A stretch of DNA of 64,000 nucleotides, taken from contig NZ_LT222319.1 of the NCBI RefSeq assembly GCF_900074915.1, forward strand, positions 3,815,001 to 3,879,000, in the 5' to 3' direction. The position numbers were made by a program, and so were the translations under genes. The DNA comes from Pseudomonas cerasi. GTDB lineage: Bacteria; Pseudomonadota; Gammaproteobacteria; Pseudomonadales; Pseudomonadaceae. Under the pieces are notes generated by a model, which saw only the letters and a list, made by a program, of their open reading frames with translations, had not been told where the DNA came from and did not search any database. Positions 33,273-41,622 of the stretch are shown here, one piece after another; the stretch's first letter is position 1; every line of letters starts with the position of its first letter.

Positions 33273-34133
33273 TCAGTCGTTGCTGGCCTTGCCCACGGCC
33301 TGCAGAACGTACTGCGGCAAGGCGAACGCACCGATGTGGACTTCCGGATTGTAATAACGCGTAACAATACCGCTGCCCGAGAAACGCTGACGCAGGGTTT
33401 CCAGCGGCAATTTGCGATAGCTCTTGTCGGTCGAGCCCCAGGCGAAGGTCATCGCTCCGCCGATGTAGGTCGGGATGGCAGCGTGATAGAAATGCCAGTC
33501 GGCAAACAGACCGTTCATACGCCCGGCCGTGGTCTGCACACCGCTCAACTGCATGAAGGGCGTGCCGTTCTGGGTGACCAGAATGCCGCCTTCGTTGAGG
33601 CAGCGATGGCAGGCCTGATAAAAGTTTTCCGAGAACAGGACTTCACCCGGGCCGATCGGATCGGTGGAGTCGGAGATGATCACGTCGAACTTTTCTTCGG
33701 TGGTCGCGACGAAGCGCATGCCGTCGTCGATGACCAGGTTCAGACGCGAATCGTCAAAGGCGCCGCTGGAATGATTGGGCAGATATTCCTTGCACATCTC
33801 GACCACGGTCGCATCGATCTCGACCATGGTGATGTGTTCGACGCTCATGTGCTTGGCGACTTCACGTAGCATACCGCCGTCGCCGCCGCCGATGATCAAC
33901 ACACGCTTGGCTGCACCGTGCGCCAGAATCGGCACATGGGTGAGCATTTCGTGGTAGATGAACTCGTCAGCTTCGGTGGTCTGAATGACGCCGTCCAGCG
34001 CCATGACACGGCCCATGCGCGGGTTCTGGAAGATCACCAGGTGCTGGTGATCGGTACGTACTTCGTGAAGCATTTTTTCCATACGAAAGCGCTGGCCGTA
34101 GCCTTCGTATAACGTTTCCTGATAATCGCTCAT
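33273..34133 (-). CDS. speE: Spermidine synthase (polyamine aminopropyltransferase)
   Basis: 286 residues. It transfers an aminopropyl group from decarboxylated S-adenosylmethionine to putrescine. The nucleoside-binding glycine loop GGGDGGMLREV (about residues 82-92) and the Asp pair in IISDSTDPIGPGE (about 155-167) are present. It opens YQETLYEGYGQRFRM, the family N-terminal gate. The protein has the usual length. It is not adjacent to speD. The methylthioadenosine by-product links functionally to the mtnBDC genes 5 kb to the right. Confidence 0.92.
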   Translation of the reverse strand: MSDYQETLYEGYGQRFRMEKMLHEVRTDHQHLVIFQNPRMGRVMALDGVIQTTEADEFIYHEMLTHVPILAHGAAKRVLIIGGGDGGMLREVAKHMSVEHITMVEIDATVVEMCKEYLPNHSSGAFDDSRLNLVIDDGMRFVATTEEKFDVIISDSTDPIGPGEVLFSENFYQACHRCLNEGGILVTQNGTPFMQLSGVQTTAGRMNGLFADWHFYHAAIPTYIGGAMTFAWGSTDKSYRKLPLETLRQRFSGSGIVTRYYNPEVHIGAFALPQYVLQAVGKASND

Positions 34134-34280
34134 GGGTAAGCTCCCGCTGGGTACTGATGACAGGACGGCCGACCGCCCACAACAAAGGCGCGCATTCTAC
34201 GTCGAGGAACATGACAGGTCGAACCTCTATGCAGCCTGGCGTGCCATTGCCGCTGCGAATGCCTGGCGCATGAAACGAAA

Positions 34281-34316
34281 AACGCCTGATTACCCAAGGT
34301 AATCAAGCGTTGTTTT
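34281..34316. terminator. Bidirectional terminator between PLDc-N gene and speE
   Basis: AACGCCTGATTACC-CAA-GGTAATCAAGCGTT has a 13 of 14 stem and T-tracts on both sides (TGTTTT on plus). It ends the small reverse membrane gene. Confidence 0.75.
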
Positions 34317-34334
34317 GCCCAGCGTGTGGACGTA

Positions 34335-34526
34335 TCACATGCGTACGTTGCCACGCGGTCCGAGGATTGCCCAGATGATCAGGCCTACCACAGGAAGCAG
34401 TACGATCAGCAATACCCAGAGGATTTTCTTGCCGGTCTCGGCACCGCTTTTCAAGACGTTGATGATGGCCCAGATATCGAGCGCCAGAATGATCAAGCCG
34501 ACCAGGCCGTTGAAGCTAGAACCCAT
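34335..34526 (-). CDS. PLDc_N-type small membrane protein
   Basis: 63 residues with two hydrophobic spans (LVGLIILALDIWAIIN and ILWVLLIVLLPVVGLIIWAI) separated by KSGAETGKK, then GPRG. This matches the phospholipase-D N-terminal (PLDc_N) membrane module found as a stand-alone protein. Function unknown; localisation is the inner membrane. GGGGCAACACC precedes the ATG, and it reads toward the terminator next to speE. Confidence 0.8.
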   Translation of the reverse strand: MGSSFNGLVGLIILALDIWAIINVLKSGAETGKKILWVLLIVLLPVVGLIIWAILGPRGNVRM

Positions 34527-34678
34527 GGTGTTGCCCCTAAATTGAATGCTTACCCTCCTAGGATAGTAGCGCCGTTCGGGGGTTCCGTTGAACCAACCTT
34601 ATATTCTCGGGCTCCCAGACGGGGTCGACTTTGTATTTCAGTCACCATCGCTCCCCCTTTATCAAAGGTAGCCTGTCA

Positions 34679-35605
34679 ATGCCTACGCCCGCACAACCCC
34701 GAACGCCCTGGGCGGCCTGGTTAAACCAGTTCCAGGGCAGCCCACTGGTGAGCCTGGGCTTTGCCCTCGCTCTGCTGATCGTCGTCGGCCTCGTTGGCAT
34801 CAGTCTTTATAACGCCTTCCATGGCACCAGTGAGGTCAACTTCAATCACGCCCTGCTGGGCGGCATGGCGGGTTTTCTGGCCACGGCGCTAGGCGCCGTG
34901 ATGGCGGTTGCCCTGCGCAATGTTTCGCAACGCGCTCAGGACATCATGCTCGGCTTTGCCGCCGGAATGATGCTGGCGGCCAGTTCGTTCTCGCTGATTC
35001 TTCCAGGCCTGGAAGCCGCCCGGGACATTACCGACAGCGGCCCATGGGCAGCTGCGACGGTTGTTGCCGGTCTGGGACTGGGTGTGCTGCTGATGCTGGG
35101 ACTGGACAAATTCACCCCGCACGAGCATGAAAGCGTAGGCCGCCAGGGACCTCATTCGGAGCGAATCAGTCGGGTCTGGCTGTTCGTGCTGGCGATCACC
35201 CTGCATAACCTGCCTGAGGGCATGGCGATTGGCGTCAGTTTCGCCAGCGGCGACATGAATGTCGGCCTGCCATTGACCACCGCCATCGCCATTCAGGACA
35301 TTCCCGAAGGTCTGGCCATTGCGCTGGCCCTGCGCGCCACCGGCCTGTCAGCCTTCAAGGCGATGCTGGTGGCCATCGGTTCCGGCCTCATGGAGCCACT
35401 GGGCTCACTGGTGGGCCTGGGTATCTCCAGCGGCCTTGCCATCGCCTATCCGCTGAGCATGGGGCTGGCAGCAGGCGCGATGATCTTCGTGGTGTCCCAT
35501 GAAGTCATCCCGGAAACCCACCGCAATGGCCATCAGACCTCGGCAACCCTGGGCCTTATGGGCGGCTTTGCGGTGATGATGTTTCTCGATACGGCGCTGG
35601 GTTAA
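34679..35605 (+). CDS. ZIP-family metal transporter (GufA-like)
   Basis: 308 residues with eight hydrophobic spans. The metal-pathway helices carry H-N-L-P-E-G (residues about 180-185) and the helix with QDIPEGLAIA, the ZIP signature. The His-rich loop HEHESVG lies between spans 3 and 4. These proteins import Zn2+ (or Mn2+/Fe2+) into the cytoplasm. The start at 34679 is chosen because earlier codons are promoter-like. The stop overlaps the stop of the convergent 35602 gene by four bases. Confidence 0.87.
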   Translation: MPTPAQPRTPWAAWLNQFQGSPLVSLGFALALLIVVGLVGISLYNAFHGTSEVNFNHALLGGMAGFLATALGAVMAVALRNVSQRAQDIMLGFAAGMMLAASSFSLILPGLEAARDITDSGPWAAATVVAGLGLGVLLMLGLDKFTPHEHESVGRQGPHSERISRVWLFVLAITLHNLPEGMAIGVSFASGDMNVGLPLTTAIAIQDIPEGLAIALALRATGLSAFKAMLVAIGSGLMEPLGSLVGLGISSGLAIAYPLSMGLAAGAMIFVVSHEVIPETHRNGHQTSATLGLMGGFAVMMFLDTALG

Positions 35606-36120
35606 CCGCGCAACGCCTGCAGTGCAGGTGCGGCATGGATGCCTGCCGATGCTGCCAGCTCGACTACGCGCGCTTCGTCACGGCCGTACACCAGCACTGC
35701 TTGCAACTCATCATCCAGTGGCTGGCTGAAGTTCATCAGCACATAGCCGCCCATCTCCTTGTTCATGCTGCTCAACTGAATCTGAATGCGATTGAGCGCG
35801 ACCAGCGGCTCGACCTTGGCCAGCTGCTTGGGCTTGATGTTGAAGGTCACGTCCTTGCCGAACGACTGAACGATCTGCTCGAACAGGTCCATGTAGCTGT
35901 CGGCCTGGAACAGCACGGTTTCCGGCAGGCTGCCCACCACGACCCACTCGCCCAGCGGGATCGGGAATGTATCGTCGTAGTTGATATCAGGGTTGGCGGC
36001 CAGAAATGCCTGCGGATCGGCATACGCCTGCGCGGCTTCATCGGCGATATGCACGATTTCATCGTCGCCCATGCAGCCGGAGCTGACTTTGCTGATTAAT
36101 TCGACCAGTGAGTCTTTCAT
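35602..36120 (-). CDS. Conserved hypothetical protein
   Basis: 172 residues with no signal peptide or membrane span. It is mixed alpha/beta: an N-terminal acidic helix (VSSGCMGDDEIVHIADEAAQ), a central FPIPLGEWVVVGSLPETVLFQ strand pair and a C-terminal AVLVYGRDEARVVELA segment. No known motif is seen. The stop overlaps the ZIP gene stop. Confidence 0.65.
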   Translation of the reverse strand: MKDSLVELISKVSSGCMGDDEIVHIADEAAQAYADPQAFLAANPDINYDDTFPIPLGEWVVVGSLPETVLFQADSYMDLFEQIVQSFGKDVTFNIKPKQLAKVEPLVALNRIQIQLSSMNKEMGGYVLMNFSQPLDDELQAVLVYGRDEARVVELAASAGIHAAPALQALRG

Positions 36121-36143
36121 GGGCGGCGATCCTGATAGCGGGC

Positions 36144-36188
36144 AAAAAAAAGAGGCGCGAAGGATAACGGTAAATCCATCGCGCCTCT
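36144..36188 (-). terminator. Terminator of the ankyrin gene
   Basis: On the minus strand, AGAGGCGCGA, an 18-base loop, TCGCGCCTCT and a run of T, 35 bases after the stop at 36223. Confidence 0.8.
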
Positions 36189-36222
36189 ATGTGTTCATGC
36201 CTTGCTGTCACTGCACTTGCTG

Positions 36223-36768
36223 TCAGGACCGGGCTGGCTGCACGCCCATTCTGGTCAACTGCTCAATAGTGACGGTCGCGCCCATTGCCTGAGCGGCGCC
36301 CAGTGCAGTGATGCCCTTGGCGTCAGTGGCATGCGGGTCCGCGCCCTGACTGATCAGGTAATCGACTATTTCGTTGCGATTGAACATCGCCGCCATCATC
36401 AATGCGGTACGGCCATCAGCAGAGGCACCGTCTATGTCGGCACCCGCCTCGACCAGCAACCTGACCACCGCCAGATCGCCCTTGAACGCTGCACCGGCGA
36501 TGGGGCTTTGGCCGTTATCGTTGCGGATTTCAGGATCAGCCTTGTGGTTCAGCAGCACACGGACCGCATCCGCATGGCAGTGATAGCTGGCCAGCATCAG
36601 CAGCGTATCGCCTTTGTGGTTGCGCAGATCTGCAGGCAGGCCCTTTTCAAGCAGGCGCTCCAGCATGACTGCATTTCCCTGGCGAGCCACATCGAATACC
36701 TGCTCGGCGAACTCGGCGGCTTCGTCTTCAGTCATGGTTTTCGAAGCGCTGATATCTGTATCGGTCAT
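36223..36768 (-). CDS. Ankyrin-repeat protein
   Basis: 181 residues with four ankyrin repeats at about residues 53-175: the cores are KGDTLLMLASYHCHADAV, NGQSPIAGAAFKGDLAVV, DGRTALMMAAMFNRNEIV and AKGITALGAAQAMG. No signal peptide. Ankyrin repeats bind protein partners. In Pseudomonas, similar short proteins (AnkB type) support catalase, but no catalase gene is adjacent here. A clear AAGGAG site precedes the ATG. Monocistronic with a strong terminator. Confidence 0.87.
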   Translation of the reverse strand: MTDTDISASKTMTEDEAAEFAEQVFDVARQGNAVMLERLLEKGLPADLRNHKGDTLLMLASYHCHADAVRVLLNHKADPEIRNDNGQSPIAGAAFKGDLAVVRLLVEAGADIDGASADGRTALMMAAMFNRNEIVDYLISQGADPHATDAKGITALGAAQAMGATVTIEQLTRMGVQPARS

Positions 36769-37051
36769 TAACTACTCCTTGGCGCACGGTACTCCGGGCA
36801 TGCGTTGACCCGGCGTCGATACACACACTGACCTCAAGTCTCGCCAGCTGTTCGATCAGCATCGACGCGGATGCGCAATGCCTGCTCCTGATCGCCGCTA
36901 TCCATGCAATCCCCCTTCTGCCCGATCCCCATCGTGCAGGAAACGGCAAAATGCAGGGCGCACGAAGGGTGTTCATGCAAAATGCACGAAGACTGAAATT
37001 AGAGGATATTGCAAGTCATTGATTTTAAAGGATTTATTTTAAGGGAAAGAC
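36769..37051. other. Spacer between the ankyrin gene and the DUF3509 promoter
   Basis: No gene recognised. The right half is strongly AT-rich and leads into the sigma-54-type promoter at 37052. Confidence 0.45.
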
Positions 37052-37067
37052 TGGCACAGACACTGCA
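37052..37067 (+). promoter_or_regulatory. Sigma-54-type promoter before the DUF3509 gene
   Basis: TGGCAC-AGACA-CTGCA differs from the consensus TGGCAC-N5-TTGCA at one position, with the correct GG-N10-GC spacing. It is 48 bases before the likely start codon. The upstream 100 bases are AT-rich, which suits enhancer or bending sequences. Confidence 0.6.
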
Positions 37068-37114
37068 ATAGTACTTGCAAGCTTGTTATCCCATGAGCAA
37101 TGGAGCCGCCTCAC

Positions 37115-37393
37115 ATGACTTTTATTCAAGAAAAATTCGCTTCCGTATTCTCCGACTACACCGTTACTACCCAGCCGCGCCCAGATGGTGGTGTTCTGTT
37201 GTCACTGCGTACCCAGGATGGTAAGCAGATCCGTCGCTCAGTCTCTTATGCTCAGTTGCACACACCAGTTCAACTGGAATGGGTAATCAGCGCCATCCGC
37301 CGCGACCTGGCTGCACAAGCCAGCGAGCTGCCAGCTATCTCGATGCTGCAAAGCCAGCACCGTTTTGATCTGCCGACGTACCACACACGTTGA
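37115..37393 (+). CDS. DUF3509 protein
   Basis: 92 residues with the DUF3509 pattern: FIQEKFASVFSDYTV, then the strand RPDGGVLLSLRT, basic K-Q-I-R-R-S-V and the helix LEWVISAIRRDLAAQ. The family is confined to Pseudomonas and has no known function. Start 37115 is preferred over 37100 on length and GGAG spacing. The upstream sigma-54-type promoter suggests nitrogen- or stress-linked expression. The gene is monocistronic. Confidence 0.75.
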   Translation: MTFIQEKFASVFSDYTVTTQPRPDGGVLLSLRTQDGKQIRRSVSYAQLHTPVQLEWVISAIRRDLAAQASELPAISMLQSQHRFDLPTYHTR

Positions 37394-37449
37394 TTTTGCC
37401 CGCCACCCTCTTGGGTGGCACCCGCTGTACGCTCTCTCATCCCTTGTTT

Positions 37450-37484
37450 GCCGCGATTACACTTTGTTCTCGCGGCTTTTTTTT
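37450..37484 (+). terminator. Terminator downstream of the DUF3509 gene
   Basis: CCGCGA, a 13-base loop, TCGCGG and TTTTTTTT. A second hairpin GCCACCC-TCTT-GGGTGGC (37402-37419), without a T-tract, lies between the stop and this site. Confidence 0.75.
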
Positions 37485-37504
37485 GCCTGCGTTTTGTCGG
37501 CCGA

Positions 37505-38227
37505 CTATCTGATCAGACCACGACAAAGTGCTTCGCCCACCGCCTGTGCCCTGTTGGCAACGCCCAGCTTGGAGTAGATGGTCTTGAGGTGATACTTCAC
37601 CGTCGATTCCGACACATCGCGGATCATCGAGATCTCCCAGGCCGTTTTCCCGTCTCTGGCCCACTGCAACACTTCAAGCTCGCGATGGGTCAGACCGCGT
37701 GAACAGAACTTCAGACCACGCGCGACACTGTGCAGCACTGGCATGAGACTGCTCATGAGGTACTTTTGTTCAGCGCTGATGGGACGCTCAACTTCGCCCA
37801 GGGTACAGACCGATGTCACGCTGTCGGCACCACGGCAATGATTGGTGTAGCCGTAGGAGATGGCCGGAAGCAGTTCGCAGGCATCGACGAGCTCGTCATA
37901 AAAGGCGGAGACCGGGTATTGCCTGAAAGCATCCTGCCAGTTCAGGAAGCCCAGTTGATTGCGATAACAACGGATCACCGGGTCCTGCGTGATCAAATCG
38001 TGCTGGCGGTAGGCCTCGCCCCAGGCATCGTCGACGCTGGACGTGATGAATGTCAGCAACACCGGGCCCTTGAACTGAAAGAACATCGCGCGCGCGCTGC
38101 TGCATTCGCGCCGTAACCACTCGAGTGCGTTTTCGATGGCAGTCTGCCCATCAAGCTCGGTAATCGTGCTCACCATCTGCTGTATCAATAAGTCCCTGGT
38201 TGCGCTTTCTGTCATGGCACTGCCCAT
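37505..38227 (-). CDS. LuxR-family regulator with intact acyl-homoserine-lactone pocket residues (LuxR solo)
   Basis: 240 residues. The N-terminal autoinducer-binding domain retains the conserved TraR-type residues: W and Y in WGEAY, D-P in LITQDPV, and W in GFLNWQDAF. The C-terminal GerE helix-turn-helix is complete (LTHRELEVLQWARDGKTAWEI, then VKYHLKTIYSKLGV). AAGGAG lies eight bases before ATG 38227. No luxI-type synthase is seen in the window, so it is a solo that could sense foreign or own lactones. Targets are unknown. Confidence 0.88.
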   Translation of the reverse strand: MGSAMTESATRDLLIQQMVSTITELDGQTAIENALEWLRRECSSARAMFFQFKGPVLLTFITSSVDDAWGEAYRQHDLITQDPVIRCYRNQLGFLNWQDAFRQYPVSAFYDELVDACELLPAISYGYTNHCRGADSVTSVCTLGEVERPISAEQKYLMSSLMPVLHSVARGLKFCSRGLTHRELEVLQWARDGKTAWEISMIRDVSESTVKYHLKTIYSKLGVANRAQAVGEALCRGLIR

Positions 38228-38481
38228 CGCTGCCGCTCCTTCTTCGCCCGGCAGTCGGTACAGGTGTTGTCCGTGACCCCGGTGACGATGGCGCAGAACT
38301 TACACGAATAATCACGTTGAAAAACCGCGAACAGAACAAACAGATTCAACGCACTTTCGACCAGGCAACAGCTCACTCGATAACAGGAAAAGCCCTACAA
38401 AAGTAATGTGTGAGCCTTGTGGCAGGCATATTTCAATGCAGCGGCATCAGGGCGATGCCGCGCACAGCAGGCGGGAGTTTT

Positions 38482-39165
38482 CTAGAAAGACGCTGGATCG
38501 ATAAGCGCAAAACTGGCCACATGTCGGTGCCCGGCAAGTGCCCCGCCATCACGCGCAAGACCACAGGTGGCCATGCCAGCGGCCTGTGCGGCATCGAGTT
38601 CTTCGACGATATCCGACAGGAACAGAATCTCCCCGGCAGGACAGTCCATTGCCTGCGCTATCGTCCGGTAGGACTGCGCTTCGCGTTTGGGGCCGGACGT
38701 CGTATCGAAGTAACCGCTGAACAGGCCGGAAAGGTCGCCCGCCTCGGAGCAGCCGAAAATCAATTGTTGAGCCTGAATCGAGCCCGAGGAATAAACGTAA
38801 AGCCGGTAACCCTGTTGATGCCAGTGTTTCAGGGCCTCGACAGCATCCGGATAAACATGGCCCTTGAGCTGTCCGGCGCTGTAGCCCTGCTCCCAGACCA
38901 TGCCCTGCAGGGCCTTGAGCGGTGTGGCCTTGCGGTCCTCGGCGATCCACTCCAGCAGAAGTGCAATGACGCGCTCGACATCAGCGTCCGGTTCAGCGGC
39001 CTGCTCGCGTACCGCCTGCAGCTGCTGCGCCACGGCCGGTTGCTCGGCATTTTCGCGAACGAATGCGGGCAAGTGCTTTCTGGCGAACGGAAACAACACG
39101 TCGAACACGAAACTCACTGCACTGGTGGTGCCTTCGATATCCGTGAGGATAGCTTTGATGGGCAT
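38482..39165 (-). CDS. mtnC: Enolase-phosphatase of the methionine salvage pathway
   Basis: 227 residues, a HAD-family enzyme that enolises and dephosphorylates 2,3-diketo-5-methylthiopentyl-1-phosphate to the acireductone. The HAD nucleophile is in ILTDIEGTTS (D-x-E variant of this family), with later Thr/Ser (YVYSSGS), Lys (SGPKREA) and Asp (LFLSDIVEELDAA). The start at 39165 matches the family N-terminus. It ends the operon read leftward, 16 bases after mtnD. Confidence 0.92.
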   Translation of the reverse strand: MPIKAILTDIEGTTSAVSFVFDVLFPFARKHLPAFVRENAEQPAVAQQLQAVREQAAEPDADVERVIALLLEWIAEDRKATPLKALQGMVWEQGYSAGQLKGHVYPDAVEALKHWHQQGYRLYVYSSGSIQAQQLIFGCSEAGDLSGLFSGYFDTTSGPKREAQSYRTIAQAMDCPAGEILFLSDIVEELDAAQAAGMATCGLARDGGALAGHRHVASFALIDPASF

Positions 39166-39181
39166 CAGAATCGGGCTCCTC

Positions 39182-39727
39182 TCAGTCTTCCAGCCGTGGA
39201 AAACGGCCGGCAATGTCTTCACCGGTAAAATTGGCCACCCAGCCTTCAGGGTTGTTGAACAGGCGGATGGCAACGAAGTGCGGGTTTTCGCCCATATCGA
39301 ACCAGTGCCGCGTGCCGGCCGGTACGGAAATCAAGTCGTTCTTTTCACACAACACGGCGTACACGTAGTCGTCGATGTGCAGGGTGAACAAGCCGCGCCC
39401 GGCGACAAAAAAGCGTACTTCGTCTTCACCGTGGCGGTGCTCTTCGAGAAATTTGGCGCGCAATTCGGCTTTTTGCGGATGATCGCTGTTGAGACTGATG
39501 ACGTCCACGGTGACATAACCACGTTCGGTCATCAGCTTGTCGATCTGGATGCGATAGGCGCTGATCACCTCTTCCTGACTGGCACCGGGGGTGATCGGCG
39601 TCGCGGCCTCCCAACGGTCGAACGCCACCCCGTGCTCGGCCAGCGTCGACGCGATGTCTTCCAGATGGGTCAGCACCTTGTTGGGCATATCAGGGCTTGA
39701 AACGTGATAAACGGACAGGCTGCTCAT
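39182..39727 (-). CDS. mtnD: Acireductone dioxygenase
   Basis: 181 residues. The metal ligands appear in HRHGEDEVRFFV (His-x-His-x4-Glu) and RHWFDMG (fourth His). The bound metal decides the product: iron gives the keto-acid of methionine plus formate, nickel gives a dead-end product with CO. The length is typical. It lies between mtnB (82 bases upstream) and mtnC. The symbol mtnD follows operon and family. Confidence 0.93.
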   Translation of the reverse strand: MSSLSVYHVSSPDMPNKVLTHLEDIASTLAEHGVAFDRWEAATPITPGASQEEVISAYRIQIDKLMTERGYVTVDVISLNSDHPQKAELRAKFLEEHRHGEDEVRFFVAGRGLFTLHIDDYVYAVLCEKNDLISVPAGTRHWFDMGENPHFVAIRLFNNPEGWVANFTGEDIAGRFPRLED

Positions 39728-39809
39728 GCGTGAAATCCTCGGTTTGGTGCAACGCCTTCCGGCTTTTACAGGCCGGTCAGGCTTACAGGCTGGTTTGGGC
39801 GGGATACGA

Positions 39810-40424
39810 TCAGCGGTTCAATACCGCGCGCATTTTCAGTTCGCACTCGAACAGGAACTCGAACGCTTCGATCTGGCGCAAGGCGTCGCTCATTTTAGCG
39901 CCCCAGGTGTAGAGGCCATGACCGCGGATCAGGTAGCCGGCGCACTCGGGATGGGCGTCCAGCCAAGGCTGCACCTTTGCCGCGAGGCGGGCAATATCCT
40001 GATCGTTGTCGAAAATCGGCACCACGACCTGCGACTCATGAGTCACCACGCCGCTAAAGGCCTTTTGCAGTTCGTAATCCTCGAACACCAGATGATCGGC
40101 CGTGGTCAGCCTCGACAACACGGTCGCGTTGACCGAGTGGGTGTGCAGCACGGCGCCGACCTGCGGCCTGCAGCTGTACAACTGGGTATGCAGCAAGGTC
40201 TCGGCAGACGGTTTTTTACCGGGTTCCAGGCTGTTGCCAGCCAGATCGGTGGCCAACACATCGTCAGGGCCCAACTGGCCCTTGTGCTTGCCGGACACGG
40301 TCAACAGCGCCTCGCTGGCAGAAAGGCGCGCAGAGTAATTGCTGCTGGTGGCAGGCGACCAGCCACGGCCGTACAGAAAACGCCCGGCCTCGATGATTTC
40401 CAGGCTCAATTGTTCGCGGCTCAT
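39810..40424 (-). CDS. mtnB: Methylthioribulose-1-phosphate dehydratase
   Basis: 204 residues of the class II aldolase/adducin fold. Zinc ligands are in HTHSVNATVL and in IRGHGLYTWG. The start at 40424 (MSREQLSLEII) follows GAGGAAGGTG. Earlier in-frame codons extend into the MFS gene and are discarded. The start codon would overlap the restored MFS stop (ATGA), so in the ancestral sequence the two were translationally coupled. Order in the operon is MFS-mtnB-mtnD-mtnC. Confidence 0.93.
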   Translation of the reverse strand: MSREQLSLEIIEAGRFLYGRGWSPATSSNYSARLSASEALLTVSGKHKGQLGPDDVLATDLAGNSLEPGKKPSAETLLHTQLYSCRPQVGAVLHTHSVNATVLSRLTTADHLVFEDYELQKAFSGVVTHESQVVVPIFDNDQDIARLAAKVQPWLDAHPECAGYLIRGHGLYTWGAKMSDALRQIEAFEFLFECELKMRAVLNR

Positions 40425-40452
40425 ACACCTTCCTCTTTCTTGGGTGTGACAA

Positions 40453-41607
40453 TCATGACGGCAGCGGCCAAGGCTGCAAGGCTGCAAGGCTGGCGATGGC
40501 AAAGGTCCAGACCGGGCCCAGTGCGTTCCAGCTGTAACCGGAATACAGAGCACCCAACGCCCCGCCGACGCCGGACAAGGCGGCATAAAGCGCCTGCCCC
40601 TGACCTTGCTGACGCGGACCGAAGCTACTTTGCACGAAGTGAATGGCAGCGGCGTGAAAGCTGCCGAATGTCGCGGCGTGCATCACCTGCGCAATCAGCA
40701 GCGCGGTGAGGTGATCGGCAAACAGCCCCAGCAGCAGCCAGCGCAATGCGGCCAGCAGAAAGCTGGCGAAGAGTACCTGGCGCACGGTGAAGCGCTGCAG
40801 AATCCGACTCATGACCGTGAACATCAGCACTTCGGCCACCACGCCGACGGCCCACAGCAGGCCGATCAGGCCCCGGCTGTAACCAAGCGCTTCGAGGTGC
40901 AGGGTCAAAAAGGTGTAATACGGGCCATGGCTGAGCACCATCAGCGCGACACTGAGGTAGAACGCCAATACACCGGGGCGCGTCAGTTGCCTGAGAAAGC
41001 CGCCCGGCCCGGTTTCAAGGCTCGACGGTGCTGGATGCGCATTCGGCACCCACCAGCTGCTGACAACGATACCGGACATGATCGCCAGTGCGATGTAGGG
41101 GAACAGGTCCAGGCTGAACCATTCGAACACCCGCCCCAGCACCACGACCGCCAGAATGAAACCGATCGAGCCCCACAGGCGGATCTGGCTGTAACGCGAG
41201 GTCTGGCCTTGCAGGTGTGCCAGGGTGATGACTTCGAACTGCGGCAACACGGCGTGCCAGAAGAACGCGTAGAGCGCCATGACCATCGCCAGCCAGGCAT
41301 AACTTTTTTCGACCAGGATCAGCGAAAACGCCAGCAACGTGCAGATGGCGCCAGCCCGCACAATGGTCAGACGCCAACCGGAGTGATCACCCAGCCACCC
41401 CCAGAGATTGGGCGCAACGCAGCGCATCAGCATAGGGATGGCGACCAGTTCGCCGATCCGTGCGCTGGAAAAACCCAGATGATGCAGGTAAAGGGCCATG
41501 AAAGGCGCCGACAGGCCCAGCAAGGCGAAATAGCATACGTAGAACCCGGACAGCCGCCAGTAAGGCAGCTGTCCGCCGGCAGGTTGCGCCACGCTAGCAG
41601 TCCGCAA
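40453..41607 (-). CDS. MFS transporter with a frameshifted 3' end
   Basis: 384 residues, ten to twelve hydrophobic spans, with the shape of the nucleoside/phenylpropionate-type MFS (SGFYVCYFALLGLSAPFMAL at the start). The product is intact until about residue 378 (IASLAAL) and then reads QPWPLPS. Three tandem copies of CAAGGCTG at 40469-40492 cause this; removing one copy restores SLAAAVMIVTPKKEEGV and a stop overlapping mtnB. Loss of this short tail may not abolish transport. The cargo is unknown; linkage to mtnB suggests a methylthioribose-type substrate, which is a guess. Confidence 0.8.
   Translation of the reverse strand: MRTASVAQPAGGQLPYWRLSGFYVCYFALLGLSAPFMALYLHHLGFSSARIGELVAIPMLMRCVAPNLWGWLGDHSGWRLTIVRAGAICTLLAFSLILVEKSYAWLAMVMALYAFFWHAVLPQFEVITLAHLQGQTSRYSQIRLWGSIGFILAVVVLGRVFEWFSLDLFPYIALAIMSGIVVSSWWVPNAHPAPSSLETGPGGFLRQLTRPGVLAFYLSVALMVLSHGPYYTFLTLHLEALGYSRGLIGLLWAVGVVAEVLMFTVMSRILQRFTVRQVLFASFLLAALRWLLLGLFADHLTALLIAQVMHAATFGSFHAAAIHFVQSSFGPRQQGQGQALYAALSGVGGALGALYSGYSWNALGPVWTFAIASLAALQPWPLPS
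40469..40492 (+). repeat. Three tandem 8-bp units that frameshift the MFS gene
   Basis: CAAGGCTG repeated three times without a mismatch. Two copies would keep the MFS frame and its ATGA overlap with mtnB, so the third copy is probably a slipped-strand expansion. If unit number varies among cells it would switch the MFS tail and its translational coupling to mtnB. Confidence 0.85.
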
Positions 41608-41622
41608 CCGTAACAGCGTGCA

